From NCBI RefSeq assembly GCF_002797975.1, contig NZ_PGET01000001.1, forward strand, positions 930,001 through 994,000: a stretch of 64,000 bases of DNA, given 5' to 3'. A model generated the notes under the pieces. It was given only the letters and a program-made list of their open reading frames with translations. It made no database searches and was not told the origin of the DNA. Positions 1-7,650 of this stretch are shown here, in pieces (position 1 is the first letter of the stretch; the number at the start of each line of letters is the position of its first letter). Source of the DNA: [Clostridium] celerecrescens 18A. Lineage in GTDB: Bacteria > Bacillota > Clostridia > Lachnospirales > Lachnospiraceae. The position numbers and the translations under genes are program-made.

Positions 1-1
1 C

Positions 2-496
2 ATCGAAAAGCGGGCGGGAGCACTTTACGAGAAACTCACTGCATGGGCGGAAGAAGTGAAAGGTGAAGGCGAAAAAGCATTAATCCGCTCCGGCGCGGCG
101 GCAACGAACATAGAGGGCACTGTCCGGTTTACTGTATCGGGTTTTGATCAGGCTGTCAAGCTGCTGGGGTTTAGGAAATACCTGTTAGAAATGCAAAGGC
201 AAAGTAAAGACAGGTCATTATCGGGAGAACTTTGGGGGGATTATCTTGTGTTCGCTGCTTTGTTTGGCATCGGAGAGAATGTCCTCGAAAGTATGAAAAC
301 CCTAGACCCTGCATATTTTGATACCTTCGCAGGCATGTACGGCTGCAACGCCTACAACATGAGATACCTTGTAATCATGACGAATCATATTTCGAGCGCT
401 GCAACGCCATCCAATAACACGGACGGGATAAGCGGAGGCGTAAGTTCGGCGGGCGGAGGAGGTTTCTCCGGAGGAGGAGGTGGAGGCAGCCGGTAA
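2..496 (+). CDS. C-terminal end of a DUF2207-family membrane protein (cut by window edge)
   Basis: The frame is open from base 2 to a TAA at 494-496, so this is the 3' part of a longer gene whose start lies outside the window; a GTG at 56 is internal, not a start. The visible part has a soluble alpha/beta segment ending in a Ser/Gly tail (GGGGFSGGGGGGSR). Predicted membrane proteins of the DUF2207 family end in exactly this kind of glycine-rich tail after a cytoplasmic domain, which is the basis of the call. The function of the family is unknown. The identification rests mainly on the tail and general look. Confidence 0.75.
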   Translation: MEKRAGALYEKLTAWAEEVKGEGEKALIRSGAAATNIEGTVRFTVSGFDQAVKLLGFRKYLLEMQRQSKDRSLSGELWGDYLVFAALFGIGENVLESMKTLDPAYFDTFAGMYGCNAYNMRYLVIMTNHISSAATPSNNTDGISGGVSSAGGGGFSGGGGGGSR

Positions 497-695
497 TGGG
501 CTGCCTTCACCATATGCAGTATAGGCGAAATATATTCACTTACATTTTAATATTCTTCATTTTATAAATAAAAAATAACGTCGGAGTGGTCATATAGTAT
601 CTTAAAGCTAAAACGAATGGAATGAACATGTGCGTTATAGACCTCCGGTACTGGAGCTACTTAAACTTTTAAATTTTAGGGGGTAAAATAAAAGC

Positions 696-1274
696 ATGAT
701 TAAAAATGAAATTCTTGTCTTATTAACTCATCAATGGTGTGATTGGGAAGCCAGCTATGTTATTGCCGTAGCAAATTCTTTTTCTGATTATGTGGTAAAA
801 ACTATCGCAATTGATGACTCACCCAAACTATCAATGGGAGGTATCAGGGCCTGTATTGATTATAGTATAGAAAATTATCATACATATGAAAAGCTTGCCA
901 TGGTAATTTTACCAGGAGGTCTGTCTTGGGAAGAAAACGATTATGATGAAATAAAAGATTTCGTTAAAATACTCAAAGAAAAGAATATTTCTATAGCAGC
1001 AATATGCGGTGCGACCTATTTCTTGTGTAAGCACGGTTTTCTCGATTGTGTTAAGCATACGGGAGATTCCTTAGATCTTTTTAAAAGTGCTAAGGGATAC
1101 AAAGGAGAAAACTTATTTATTTCTGCTCAAGTGGTAGTGGATGGCGGTTTTATTACTGCAAATGAAACTGCAGCTGTGGAATTTGCTTATGAAATCTTCA
1201 AAATTCTTAAAGTAGATAGTGATGAGGAAATGAGTCAATGGTTTGACAATTTTAAAAATGGGGCTATTCGATAG
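696..1274 (+). CDS. DJ-1/PfpI family protein (class I glutamine amidotransferase-like)
   Basis: The 192-residue product has the DJ-1/PfpI fold signature. An N-terminal strand (EILVLLTHQWCDWE) is followed by VILPGGLSWEE, and the nucleophile elbow AAICGAT places the conserved cysteine near residue 104. Relatives include chaperone/deglycase-like, protease-like and stress proteins, and the YoaZ-type clostridial members have no settled role. The start is the ATG at 696 behind TAGGGGGTAAAATAAAAGC. It stands alone, with an AT-rich composition like the rest of this accessory stretch. Function beyond the fold cannot be given from sequence. Confidence 0.85.
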   Translation: MIKNEILVLLTHQWCDWEASYVIAVANSFSDYVVKTIAIDDSPKLSMGGIRACIDYSIENYHTYEKLAMVILPGGLSWEENDYDEIKDFVKILKEKNISIAAICGATYFLCKHGFLDCVKHTGDSLDLFKSAKGYKGENLFISAQVVVDGGFITANETAAVEFAYEIFKILKVDSDEEMSQWFDNFKNGAIR

Positions 1275-1314
1275 GTTACATATGGAATAACGATATTCCA
1301 ATAAATATATAAAA

Positions 1315-1683
1315 TCAGATAAAAATGGCCTTAATTATTGACCACAATATTAACAACCAAATGATAAGTACAGGTACAGCATAATACCATTTCCTGACCA
1401 GTTTTTTTTGTGAAATATTCTGGGCTTCAATTCTATATTTTTCAAAGGTTTCTTTTGGTATGAATATAATTGTAAGTGAAATCAATGCAGGAAGTAAAAT
1501 GATATCATCAACATATCCCAATACTGGAATAAAATCTGGAATAAGATCTATCGGAGATAGTGCATAAAGGATCGTTAATACAGCAAAGATTTTAGCGATA
1601 ATGGGCGTTTCAGAACCCTTTAGAGCTAAGAATAGTGCGGGAATATCGGTTTTTAATTGTTTTGCTCTTTCTTTTAAATTCAT
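1315..1683 (-). CDS. DUF1232 (YkvA-like) small membrane protein
   Basis: The 122-residue product carries the DUF1232 signature LSPIDLIPDFIPVLGYVDD near residues 43-61. It is flanked by hydrophobic stretches, and a last membrane segment lies near the C terminus (VPVLIIWLLILWSII). The family is widespread in bacteria and of unknown function. The gene converges on the DJ-1-like gene and has no obvious operon partner. Confidence 0.88.
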   Translation of the reverse strand: MNLKERAKQLKTDIPALFLALKGSETPIIAKIFAVLTILYALSPIDLIPDFIPVLGYVDDIILLPALISLTIIFIPKETFEKYRIEAQNISQKKLVRKWYYAVPVLIIWLLILWSIIKAIFI

Positions 1684-2026
1684 TAAGGCATTCCTTTACT
1701 TATACTCATTTTTGTTTGCTTACCTTACTATGCCATAAGTATCTAAAAAAATCAATATATCAAACTGAATTGATGGAGGTTGTGTGATGTTTACAGCGAG
1801 AGAAGCAAGTAAAATTACGGTTCCTTTTAGTGATGATTGCATAGAAGAGTAGCAAGTATCTGATATGCTTGTAAAATTAGTATTTATCGTATTATTTCAC
1901 ATTGAAAATTTTTGATATTGATAGTTAGAAGGGTTTGCTGTATTATTAAATAAAGTAAATCGGAATTTATTTTGGAAATTGTAACTGTAGATTACTTATA
2001 TATTTATATTTGTAGAGGTAAATGGA
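1684..2026. other. AT-rich intergenic stretch with a 21-codon ORF remnant
   Basis: This gap has no substantial gene. It contains one short ORF, 1787-1852 on the plus strand, reading MFTAREASKITVPFSDDCIEE, which sits behind a good ribosome binding site (GATGGAGGTTGTGTG). The good translation signal in front of a very short ORF suggests the surviving 5' end of a decayed gene, or a real small peptide. No homologue is recognised and nothing downstream continues it. Confidence 0.3.
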
Positions 2027-2512
2027 ATGGAGAAAAATATTTATAGTGATATCAAAACCGTTACACTTGAAAGATTTAAAGTAGCTAGATATGTTATTAT
2101 CAGCCCCGCTCCCGAAAACGACGTCATTGATTATATGGATAGATGGGCGGGAAAAAGCGGCTTATTTGATATTGAAGGCTACAAAAGACAACGGATCGGC
2201 TGGGATTTTCCGTTTGTTACAAAAGAGCAGCAGGAGAGGTTCGGACTAAGGGGCTATGTTGCTGCCTATGTTATACCAGAGAATTTTGTTCCAAAGTGTG
2301 AGGGGGCTGAAATCGCTTATATAGAAAAGGATACTTATGCAACGATTTCTATAACGAATCCGCACAGTAATTCTTTTGAGAACATACCAAAAGCGTACCA
2401 TATGCTTTTGGAGTTTGCAAAAACATCAACATGGGAAAATAGACTTGCTTTTGAAGAAGAATATGATATAGATGGGGTCCACTATATGGACGTATACGTT
2501 CCCATTAATTAG
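2027..2512 (+). CDS. GyrI-like small-molecule-binding domain protein
   Basis: The 161-residue single-domain protein resembles the GyrI-like / AraC effector-binding (SRPBCC-like) family. It begins with VTLERFKVARYVIISPAPENDV and later has the pattern YATISITNPHSNSF followed by a helix (AYHMLLEFAKTS) and a terminal strand (YMDVYVPIN). Such stand-alone domains bind hydrophobic small molecules, and some act as inhibitors of gyrase or as xenobiotic hydrolases. There is no DNA-binding domain here, so it is not itself a regulator. The start at 2027 follows AGAGGTAAATGGA. It is a single gene with no partner. Confidence 0.75.
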   Translation: MEKNIYSDIKTVTLERFKVARYVIISPAPENDVIDYMDRWAGKSGLFDIEGYKRQRIGWDFPFVTKEQQERFGLRGYVAAYVIPENFVPKCEGAEIAYIEKDTYATISITNPHSNSFENIPKAYHMLLEFAKTSTWENRLAFEEEYDIDGVHYMDVYVPIN

Positions 2513-2743
2513 AATAGGATTCTAATAAGCATAATAGGGGTCTACAAATTTCAATTTAATAATGTTAATAACGAACTATTAACTAGTAGTATTTAGTTAG
2601 TAGTTTTTTATTGCCAGAATAATTCTTTCAAGAAAAAACAAAAAAGGAATATAAGTAAGTTGATGTTCTGGTTTAAAAGATATTGAGATAATAAATTAAG
2701 ATTATCTATACTACATTATTATGGAAGCACATATTACATAGAA

Positions 2744-2770
2744 AATACCGGTGATAAAACCACCGGTATT
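2744..2770 (-). terminator. Rho-independent terminator for the minus-strand 2-TM protein gene
   Basis: A perfect 10-bp stem AATACCGGTG / CACCGGTATT with a 7-nt loop lies 40 bases beyond the stop codon at 2810. Read on the minus strand it is followed by TTCTATG with a short T-rich tail. Confidence 0.65.
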
Positions 2771-2809
2771 CAATCATCAATCATTTAATTCAAAAAATGG
2801 AAAAACAGT

Positions 2810-3313
2810 TTAGTGATTGCTCATATATTCTTTTTTTAACCTGTTAAATTCCGATTCTAAACGGTAATCATTTCTCTTTTTTATGTATTCAGCAATACCA
2901 TCCTTAAAGGATGGTTTGGCAAATTTAAAGATTCGGTACAGTAGGCGTATTCCCCAGAATAGAGAAAAGATGACACAAATGAGTACTTTTGTGCCATAAT
3001 CCCAGATTACGGCGAATGATGCAAAACACAATAGGATAAGCATATAATCCAAGGCTTGGGATAATAGATTTTTCTTTATTGCAAGTCTGCGTTTTGCAAG
3101 TTCCAGGATAGTATTGTCGTCAGGAGTTTGAATATTCAGGATGCCATCAGAGTCAACATTTGTTGAAGAATTAACACTTTGTACGATACTTTCTGTAGTC
3201 ATTAAATTTCCCTCCACATACTGTAGTTTCATGCGAATAGTATCTTCAGATATCCACTCTGCCCGTTGATTTTTAACCAGTTGCCGGGCGCGTTTCAGAT
3301 AAGTTGGTTCCAA
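2810..3313 (-). CDS. Conserved 2-TM membrane protein of unknown function
   Basis: The product of about 167 residues has a soluble N-terminal part with the pattern RARQLVKNQRAEWISEDTIR, then a linker, then two adjacent transmembrane helices (ALDYMLILLCFASFAVIW and VLICVIFSLFWGIRLLY), and a basic amphipathic C terminus. I associate the RA-QLVK-RAEW-DTIR pattern with a recurrent clostridial 2-TM family, but no function is known. The start is unclear. The frame begins at a TTG (3313) with no ribosome binding site, while a strong AAAGAGGTGAT lies about 50 bases further upstream with no start codon in this frame. An internal ATG behind GGAGGGAAATTTA would give a protein starting MTTESIVQ. The 5' end may be mutated. 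Confidence 0.55.
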   Translation of the reverse strand: MEPTYLKRARQLVKNQRAEWISEDTIRMKLQYVEGNLMTTESIVQSVNSSTNVDSDGILNIQTPDDNTILELAKRRLAIKKNLLSQALDYMLILLCFASFAVIWDYGTKVLICVIFSLFWGIRLLYRIFKFAKPSFKDGIAEYIKKRNDYRLESEFNRLKKEYMSNH

Positions 3314-3373
3314 AGAAATATTGCTATAATCTACTACATTAATTTGTTTGATATAATATCACCTCTTTATATG

Positions 3374-3439
3374 TTTTTTGTTATGGGTGTCTCCCCGTGC
3401 AGTTCGTTTTTTATTATGGGTGCCTCCCCCTCTGCAAGT
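3374..3439 (+). repeat. Two imperfect 33-bp tandem units
   Basis: Unit one (3374-3406) and unit two (3407-3439) share TTTTTT-RTTATGGGTGYCTCCCC followed by a variable tail. They lie in the gap upstream of the minus-strand 2-TM gene. The purpose is unknown; this may be a slippage product or a remnant of a decayed region. Confidence 0.5.
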
Positions 3440-3571
3440 AATATCATATCATAGTTTTATTGTCTGCTCAACATTTTTAAGGCTGTACGTGGTGGAACAA
3501 AAAGTCAGATCGATGCATGAATGGATTTTATGCCATGACCAGAGGGAGAAAGAAGAATATTCGATGGGGAA

Positions 3572-3727
3572 GACCGGTAAGATCGGGGGATCCTACCGGC
3601 ACTAAATAAAAGGTTGTAACCGAAAAAGCAAGTAAGGGATTTTAAATGTAATACCTGCTTTTTCTCTAAGGTAATAATACCCAATATCTGAGCAAAAGAA
3701 AGGTTAATGTAATGAAGTGTTGTTTAC
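3572..3727 (+). repeat. Copy A of a ~155-bp structured repeat
   Basis: This segment aligns over its whole length with 4572-4725. It opens with a hairpin: CCGGTA-a-GATC (3574-3584), loop GGGG, GATC-c-TACCGG (3589-3599). A second imperfect stem follows (GAAAAAGCA-a-GTA with TAC-c-TGCTTTTTC), then GGTAATAATACC. Copy B has the same architecture, including the A/C internal mismatch, with paired substitutions in the first stem. It ends about 40 bases before the start of the small gene at 3767. It could be a non-coding RNA, a leader element or a small non-autonomous mobile repeat. Confidence 0.6.
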
Positions 3728-3766
3728 GTGTAACAAATTAGAATTTACAAGACTGGAGGTGGGGAT

Positions 3767-4015
3767 ATGAAAAATATGCCTTATGAGATAAAGCAAGAAA
3801 TACGAGGCTATGCAAAGTTACAAATAAGAGTCGTTGATAAGTATCTTAAGATACAGGTAATGATAGAGGAGTATGGAGTTCCTGTTAAAAATCTTTTGTC
3901 TTGTGCAGATGCTTCCACGGGTGCTCCTCCTAAAACAGAAGCATTGGCATTTATAAATAATGTTGAATTTGATGATATCGTGGGAAGTATTAAGGAAATA
4001 AAAGATGTGTTTTAG
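3767..4015 (+). CDS. Small hypothetical protein (82 aa)
   Basis: An 82-codon ORF with a strong ribosome binding site (TGGAGGTGGGGAT before the ATG). The product is charged and probably soluble, with no signal peptide and no motif that I recognise. The centre (CADASTGAPPKTEALAF) looks like a loop between two helical parts. It directly follows copy A of the duplicated repeat, which could be its leader. The good translation start and normal amino-acid mix argue that it is real. Confidence 0.55.
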   Translation: MKNMPYEIKQEIRGYAKLQIRVVDKYLKIQVMIEEYGVPVKNLLSCADASTGAPPKTEALAFINNVEFDDIVGSIKEIKDVF

Positions 4016-4046
4016 TGGTTTATTAATAATCCGCAAAACTGAAAGT

Positions 4047-4068
4047 GACCGAAGCTCTAGCTTCGGCC
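4047..4068. other. Hairpin after the small hypothetical gene
   Basis: CCGAAGCT (4049-4056) and AGCTTCGG (4059-4066) form a tight 8-bp stem between two converging genes. There is no clear T-run on either side, so it is a weak terminator candidate only. Confidence 0.35.
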
Positions 4069-4081
4069 ATGGAATAAGAAA

Positions 4082-4336
4082 TTAACCTAAAGTATAATCT
4101 TTTTTACTTAAATTCCAACTGCGGACACCTAGGTCGGTGTTAAGTTCATATTTATTGCAACAATCGCTGCAATGAATATAAACAACATGTTCTTCAAAAC
4201 CAGGAATGAGATTATGTTCTTCTAGAATTTTGCCTTTTCCGCAAGGGCACTCATATTCAAAGTGCTCAATAATACCCGGACCAGTACCGTAGCCTACGTG
4301 TCCCTTAGCTATTGAATTAGTTAATTTGGTTTTCAT
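4082..4336 (-). CDS. Small zinc-ribbon-like protein
   Basis: The 84-residue protein has four cysteines in two pairs (CPCGKGK and CSDCCNKYEL), typical of a zinc-ribbon knuckle. An upstream in-frame ATG exists, but the start chosen (MKTKLTNS, 4336) is the one with ATTGGAGGTTTACAA placed properly before it. Similar short proteins are scattered in clostridial accessory regions with no known role. Nucleic-acid or protein binding through the ribbon is only a guess. Confidence 0.6.
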   Translation of the reverse strand: MKTKLTNSIAKGHVGYGTGPGIIEHFEYECPCGKGKILEEHNLIPGFEEHVVYIHCSDCCNKYELNTDLGVRSWNLSKKDYTLG

Positions 4337-4571
4337 TTGTAAACCTCCAATATTACAAGTATGATAACAAAGCAATATAAAGTGAAGGTAATAAAAGTAT
4401 AAATTTTTTAAAAATAAAATCTGAAATTTTATAAGGCATTAACATGAAAGTTTGTTATGTAAATGATGTGGCTTTAATAGATATTCAGAAGAAAGAATAT
4501 CTAGTCGTATTAATAGGTGTAAATACGTAAATATAATCATGATTTTGAACATATAAATGCTAGGAGGAGAA

Positions 4572-4725
4572 GTGCCGGCAAGATAAGGAGATCCTGCCGG
4601 CAGTAATTAAAACTTTTATTGAAAAAACAAGTAGGGGAAATTAAATTAATACCTGCTTTCTCTTTAAGGTAATAATACCAAATATTTGAATAAAAGAATG
4701 ATCAATGTAATGAATTGTTATTTAC
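4572..4725 (+). repeat. Copy B of the ~155-bp structured repeat
   Basis: Homologous to 3572-3727 with an offset of 1000 bases. The first hairpin is TGCCGGCA-a-GAT (4573-4584) with ATC-c-TGCCGGCA (4591-4602). Relative to copy A, a T-A pair has become C-G on both sides, and the stem is longer at its base. The conserved downstream block includes AATACCTGCTTTCTC and TAAGGTAATAATACC. No gene follows closely. Confidence 0.6.
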
Positions 4726-4801
4726 AGGATATTAACTTAGATAAAAGGGTATATTGAATATTAAAAGATAAAAATAAAAGTCTGAAGATTAGAATAAAAA
4801 G

Positions 4802-4835
4802 GAGTGCCACGTAGTTTGGGGAGAATGTGGCACTC
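4802..4835 (-). terminator. Terminator-like hairpin, minus orientation
   Basis: GAGTGCCAC and GTGGCACTC form a 9-bp stem. On the minus strand it is followed by CTTTTTATT. There is no minus-strand gene to its right before 5232, so it may be the remnant of a lost transcript or a free inverted repeat. Confidence 0.4.
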
Positions 4836-5231
4836 TAAAAAAGAGCTAAATATATTATAACACTTTAATGAATTAAAGTATATTAACTTAATTCATAAAA
4901 AAATATTAACTTATTAAGCAATATGATTAATGTGTATAAGATACATTCATTAATTAAGTAAAAATTCCTATCTGACATCGTACAGTACATTGATAACTTA
5001 ATATTGATAGCTAGTAAGTGTGATGCTATTCTATTCATGAGTATTATTAATAGTTAGTGAAGGAGAAGACAGAAGGGTTAGTAGGAAACCTCCAAACTTT
5101 TTACTTAAGTATATAGCAGGTTATTTGAAAATAATAGATGCCATAAGGCTGAGCTGATAATTTGTATTGATATTTAGTAGTGATTAGAGTATCCTTATTT
5201 CAGAAAATGAGAATTTACAGGAGGAATGAAT

Positions 5232-5795
5232 ATGGAAGCAAGAAAATTATTGGATGCGTTATTGGTTGCTGAAAAGTTAAAAGATACAACTCGCCATTGC
5301 TATACTACCAATGGCAGACACGAGAGTGTTGCAGAACATAGTTGGATGATGACATTGATGGCTTTTTTTATGAGGGATGAGTTCCCCGAAGCCAACATGG
5401 ATAAGGTTATCAGAATGTGCATTATTCACGACTTGGGAGAATGCTTTACTGGAGATATACCTACTTTTGAAAAGAACCAGGACCATGAGCAGACCGAAAA
5501 AAATCTGCTATATAACTGGGTTCGTTCCTTACCGAAGGAATATGAAGTAGAAATGCGGGAACTTTATGAGGAAATGGAAGAGCGTAAAACAGCTGAAGCT
5601 CAAATTTATAAAGCCATAGATGGTCTAGAGGCATTGATTCAGCACAATATGTCCGACTTGTCTACTTGGATTCCGAAAGAATTTGAACTAAACTTAACCT
5701 ATGCAGATGATAAGGTTGCGTTCTCCGATTATTTAAAATCTTTAAGGCAAGCTGTTCTAGAAGATACCATAAAAAAGATTGGTGAAGCTAAGTAA
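5232..5795 (+). CDS. HD-domain hydrolase (YfbR / 5'-deoxynucleotidase-like)
   Basis: The product of about 187 residues has the HD-hydrolase layout: a first metal-ligand histidine in SVAEHSWMM (near residue 35), the HD doublet in CIIHDLGECFTGD (near 67) and a later Asp in AIDGLEAL. This is the arrangement of YfbR/YGK1-like enzymes, which dephosphorylate deoxynucleoside monophosphates. Substrate is inferred from family only. AGGAGG ends one base before the ATG at 5226, so the second ATG at 5232 with normal spacing is the preferred start. The gene stands alone. Confidence 0.82.
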   Translation: MEARKLLDALLVAEKLKDTTRHCYTTNGRHESVAEHSWMMTLMAFFMRDEFPEANMDKVIRMCIIHDLGECFTGDIPTFEKNQDHEQTEKNLLYNWVRSLPKEYEVEMRELYEEMEERKTAEAQIYKAIDGLEALIQHNMSDLSTWIPKEFELNLTYADDKVAFSDYLKSLRQAVLEDTIKKIGEAK

Positions 5796-5861
5796 CCTTA
5801 TTTACTTGCCCTTTAGCAATTGAATATTGATAGCTGATGTGTTATAGTAGAAGAACACTAG

Positions 5862-6214
5862 TTCTGTATTGGGGAAGGAGATTGTGGGGATGATACTTGT
5901 TCGTCATGTGTTATTGCAGGGGATTACATTTTCCTGGCTCACCATGGAGGAGGTCATGACAAAGATGATTTTATCCACCAGATTCGAAAGACGTTTGAAA
6001 GCATGGAGAATACGCTTGCTTCTATTGATGCTACTCTGAATGATGTGGTACAGATAAATCTTTATTTCAGAGATATTAAAGATTTTCGATTAGCTGCTGA
6101 TGTTTTTAATATTTCAAAAATGGATCGCCCGCAAGAATGACAACAACGACTGAGTTTGTCAGTGAAAATTGTTTATGTCAAATGGATGGTGTTGTATATA
6201 AACCATTGCAGTAA
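5862..6214 (+). pseudogene. Broken RidA-family (YjgF/UK114) gene
   Basis: Translation in the frame from 5892 gives the RidA-like run VIAGDYIFLAHHGGG, then TFESMENTLASIDATLNDVV and INLYFRDIKDFRLAADVF. Close to 6108 the frame shifts: the rest of the family (YFKNGSPARMTTTTEF, VSENCLCQMDGVVYKPLQ) continues in another frame to the TAA at 6212-6214, while the first frame stops at TGA 6138. The N terminus has no usable start codon back to a stop at 5859. RidA proteins hydrolyse reactive imine/enamine intermediates. This copy is clearly inactive as written. Confidence 0.75.
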
Positions 6215-6519
6215 TAATAGTTACAGATAACCAAAAACATTCTACTTATAAGTAACATTTACATAATATAAGGGGAGCATGAATGAGATAACAATCTTAT
6301 AACCTTTAGATGTTTTCCTAAATGACCCATCAAATTCCCTTCTAGTCGAATTCTAAAAGGCACTATTTTGAAAAATGGTGAATTCTAATTATTAATGGAA
6401 GTTATACACGAAATTACTTAGAGGCAGCGCATAGCACTGCCCCTAAGCAAAATAACACAAGAATGTCCGCTGGTCGCGCTCTCGATTTAGAAACAAAGAG
6501 CTCCTCTTTAAAAAAAATA
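6215..6519. other. AT-rich gap downstream of the RidA remnant
   Basis: No gene supported. It contains a hairpin at 6418-6447 (TTAGAGGCAG with CTGCCCCTAA) and a short palindrome AAAGAG-CTC-CTCTTT near 6497. The first could end transcription of the minus-strand DUF2935 gene, though it lacks a T-run. Confidence 0.4.
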
Positions 6520-7425
6520 TTAAGACAATTGTCGAAGCAACCGGATATAATGGTTTGATTCGCGTAGTACATGATCCGCCAACAAAGGTAAAATGATACT
6601 GCGTATTTTGCATTCATTGATTCCTTTTGTACCCGCTTCTTTAAAATCCCGGTACTTCTCAGTTTTTTGCAAGGTTGTATCCGTTACGCTGTCAATGGTC
6701 ATATCAGTAGCCGCCATTGCCGCTTTCATTAGATCATTATATTCCCCAGCAAAATCATTTGCTGTATTTATGAGGTCGCATTCAGTTGGATCAAGCAAAC
6801 CTCGGATAAATAATGCATGTTCCATCATAATCTGATCCCAAAACAGCTCGGTTTCTTTTAGGTCATCCTCTGGATTCTGCCGGTTTTCCAGCGTGATTAA
6901 ATGGCTGTGATACAATTTGGCTTCACGTAAGATATGATCAATAAGCAGTGGGTAGTTTGCCGTGAACATACGACAGGATAATACATCATTCAATAATCCT
7001 GTTTTGAAACCGATAAGTCCTTCCAGCATAGGTCTGGCGAAGGCATTTAGCTGACTTACCTGCTGTACCAATGCAGGAGTAATCAAGGGATTGGCATCAC
7101 CATGAAGTGCTTCTTCCAGCCTCGTGATCTCCTGATTAATGGCTATGCCGGTAAAGTATTGTGTTTTTTGTTCGCTGCCAAGGGTGTAATCCGTGACGAT
7201 TTCACCGGAGGACGCCACAAGTGGACTGATAATGCCATTCCCCAACACTACAGCATTATGTAAAATAGTCTCAAACTGCTGCTTGTATTGATCTGCAACT
7301 TTGGAAAAGTCAGGATTGGCAGGAGTGAAGCCAGCCTCTAAGAATAAGGAATGTTCTTTCATGATGCGCCCAAAAAACATATTTAGCTCAAGTGATAGAA
7401 TTACATATTGCTGATCAGTAATCAT
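6520..7425 (-). CDS. DUF2935 domain protein
   Basis: The 301-residue all-helical protein is built as two similar halves. Each half begins with a hydrophobic helix followed by a charged one (LELNMFFGRIMKEHSLFLEAG and ETELFWDQIMMEHALFIRG), and each contains a later His-Glu rich helix (LIDHILREAKLYHSHL and LADHVLRESNHYIRLL). This duplicated four-helix pattern matches DUF2935, found in clostridia and bacilli. The conserved His/Glu suggest a metal-binding ferritin-like bundle, which is inference. The start has AAAGGAGATTTCCT before the ATG. It is divergent from the GGDEF/HD-GYP gene. Confidence 0.82.
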   Translation of the reverse strand: MITDQQYVILSLELNMFFGRIMKEHSLFLEAGFTPANPDFSKVADQYKQQFETILHNAVVLGNGIISPLVASSGEIVTDYTLGSEQKTQYFTGIAINQEITRLEEALHGDANPLITPALVQQVSQLNAFARPMLEGLIGFKTGLLNDVLSCRMFTANYPLLIDHILREAKLYHSHLITLENRQNPEDDLKETELFWDQIMMEHALFIRGLLDPTECDLINTANDFAGEYNDLMKAAMAATDMTIDSVTDTTLQKTEKYRDFKEAGTKGINECKIRSIILPLLADHVLRESNHYIRLLRQLS

Positions 7426-7578
7426 AGGAAATCTCCTTTATTGTTCTACCAATATCATATGACGGGACTGACGGCTTATTAACTGAAAAATAAAAAATGT
7501 TTTATTTTAGTAACATTTTCTATCACTTGCAATGAATTATATGGGTTTTTGCTTATTTTACGTGCAAACATTTTCAGG

Positions 7579-7607
7579 TTGAACTTTACAAAAGAAATAG
7601 TTATACT
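7579..7607 (+). promoter_or_regulatory. Sigma-A type promoter for the GGDEF/HD-GYP gene
   Basis: TTGAAC (7579-7584), a 17-base spacer and TATACT (7602-7607), about 45 bases before the start codon. Confidence 0.5.
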
Positions 7608-7650
7608 TATTTTATGCGAGGCCAGCCGGTAAGTAATAAAGGAATGAGCC

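Larger units (their letters stand above)
4337..5231. other. Long AT-rich region without a recognisable gene
   Basis: Almost 900 bases carry no ORF that I can support. The visible content is copy B of the 155-bp repeat (4572-4725), a minus-oriented hairpin at 4802-4835, and repeated TTAACTTA / TTAATTAAGT motifs near 4870-4970 that are probably just low-complexity AT sequence. No gene lies immediately downstream of copy B, unlike copy A. The region looks like decayed accessory DNA. Confidence 0.5.

Noticed and set aside
3374..3439. Short tandem repeat as a possible CRISPR fragment
   Set aside because: Only two adjacent, imperfect units without spacers and no cas gene.
6414..6617. 67-codon minus-strand ORF overlapping the end of the DUF2935 gene
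   Set aside because: Overlaps a well-supported gene, no start signal, and the hairpin at 6418-6447 lies inside it.
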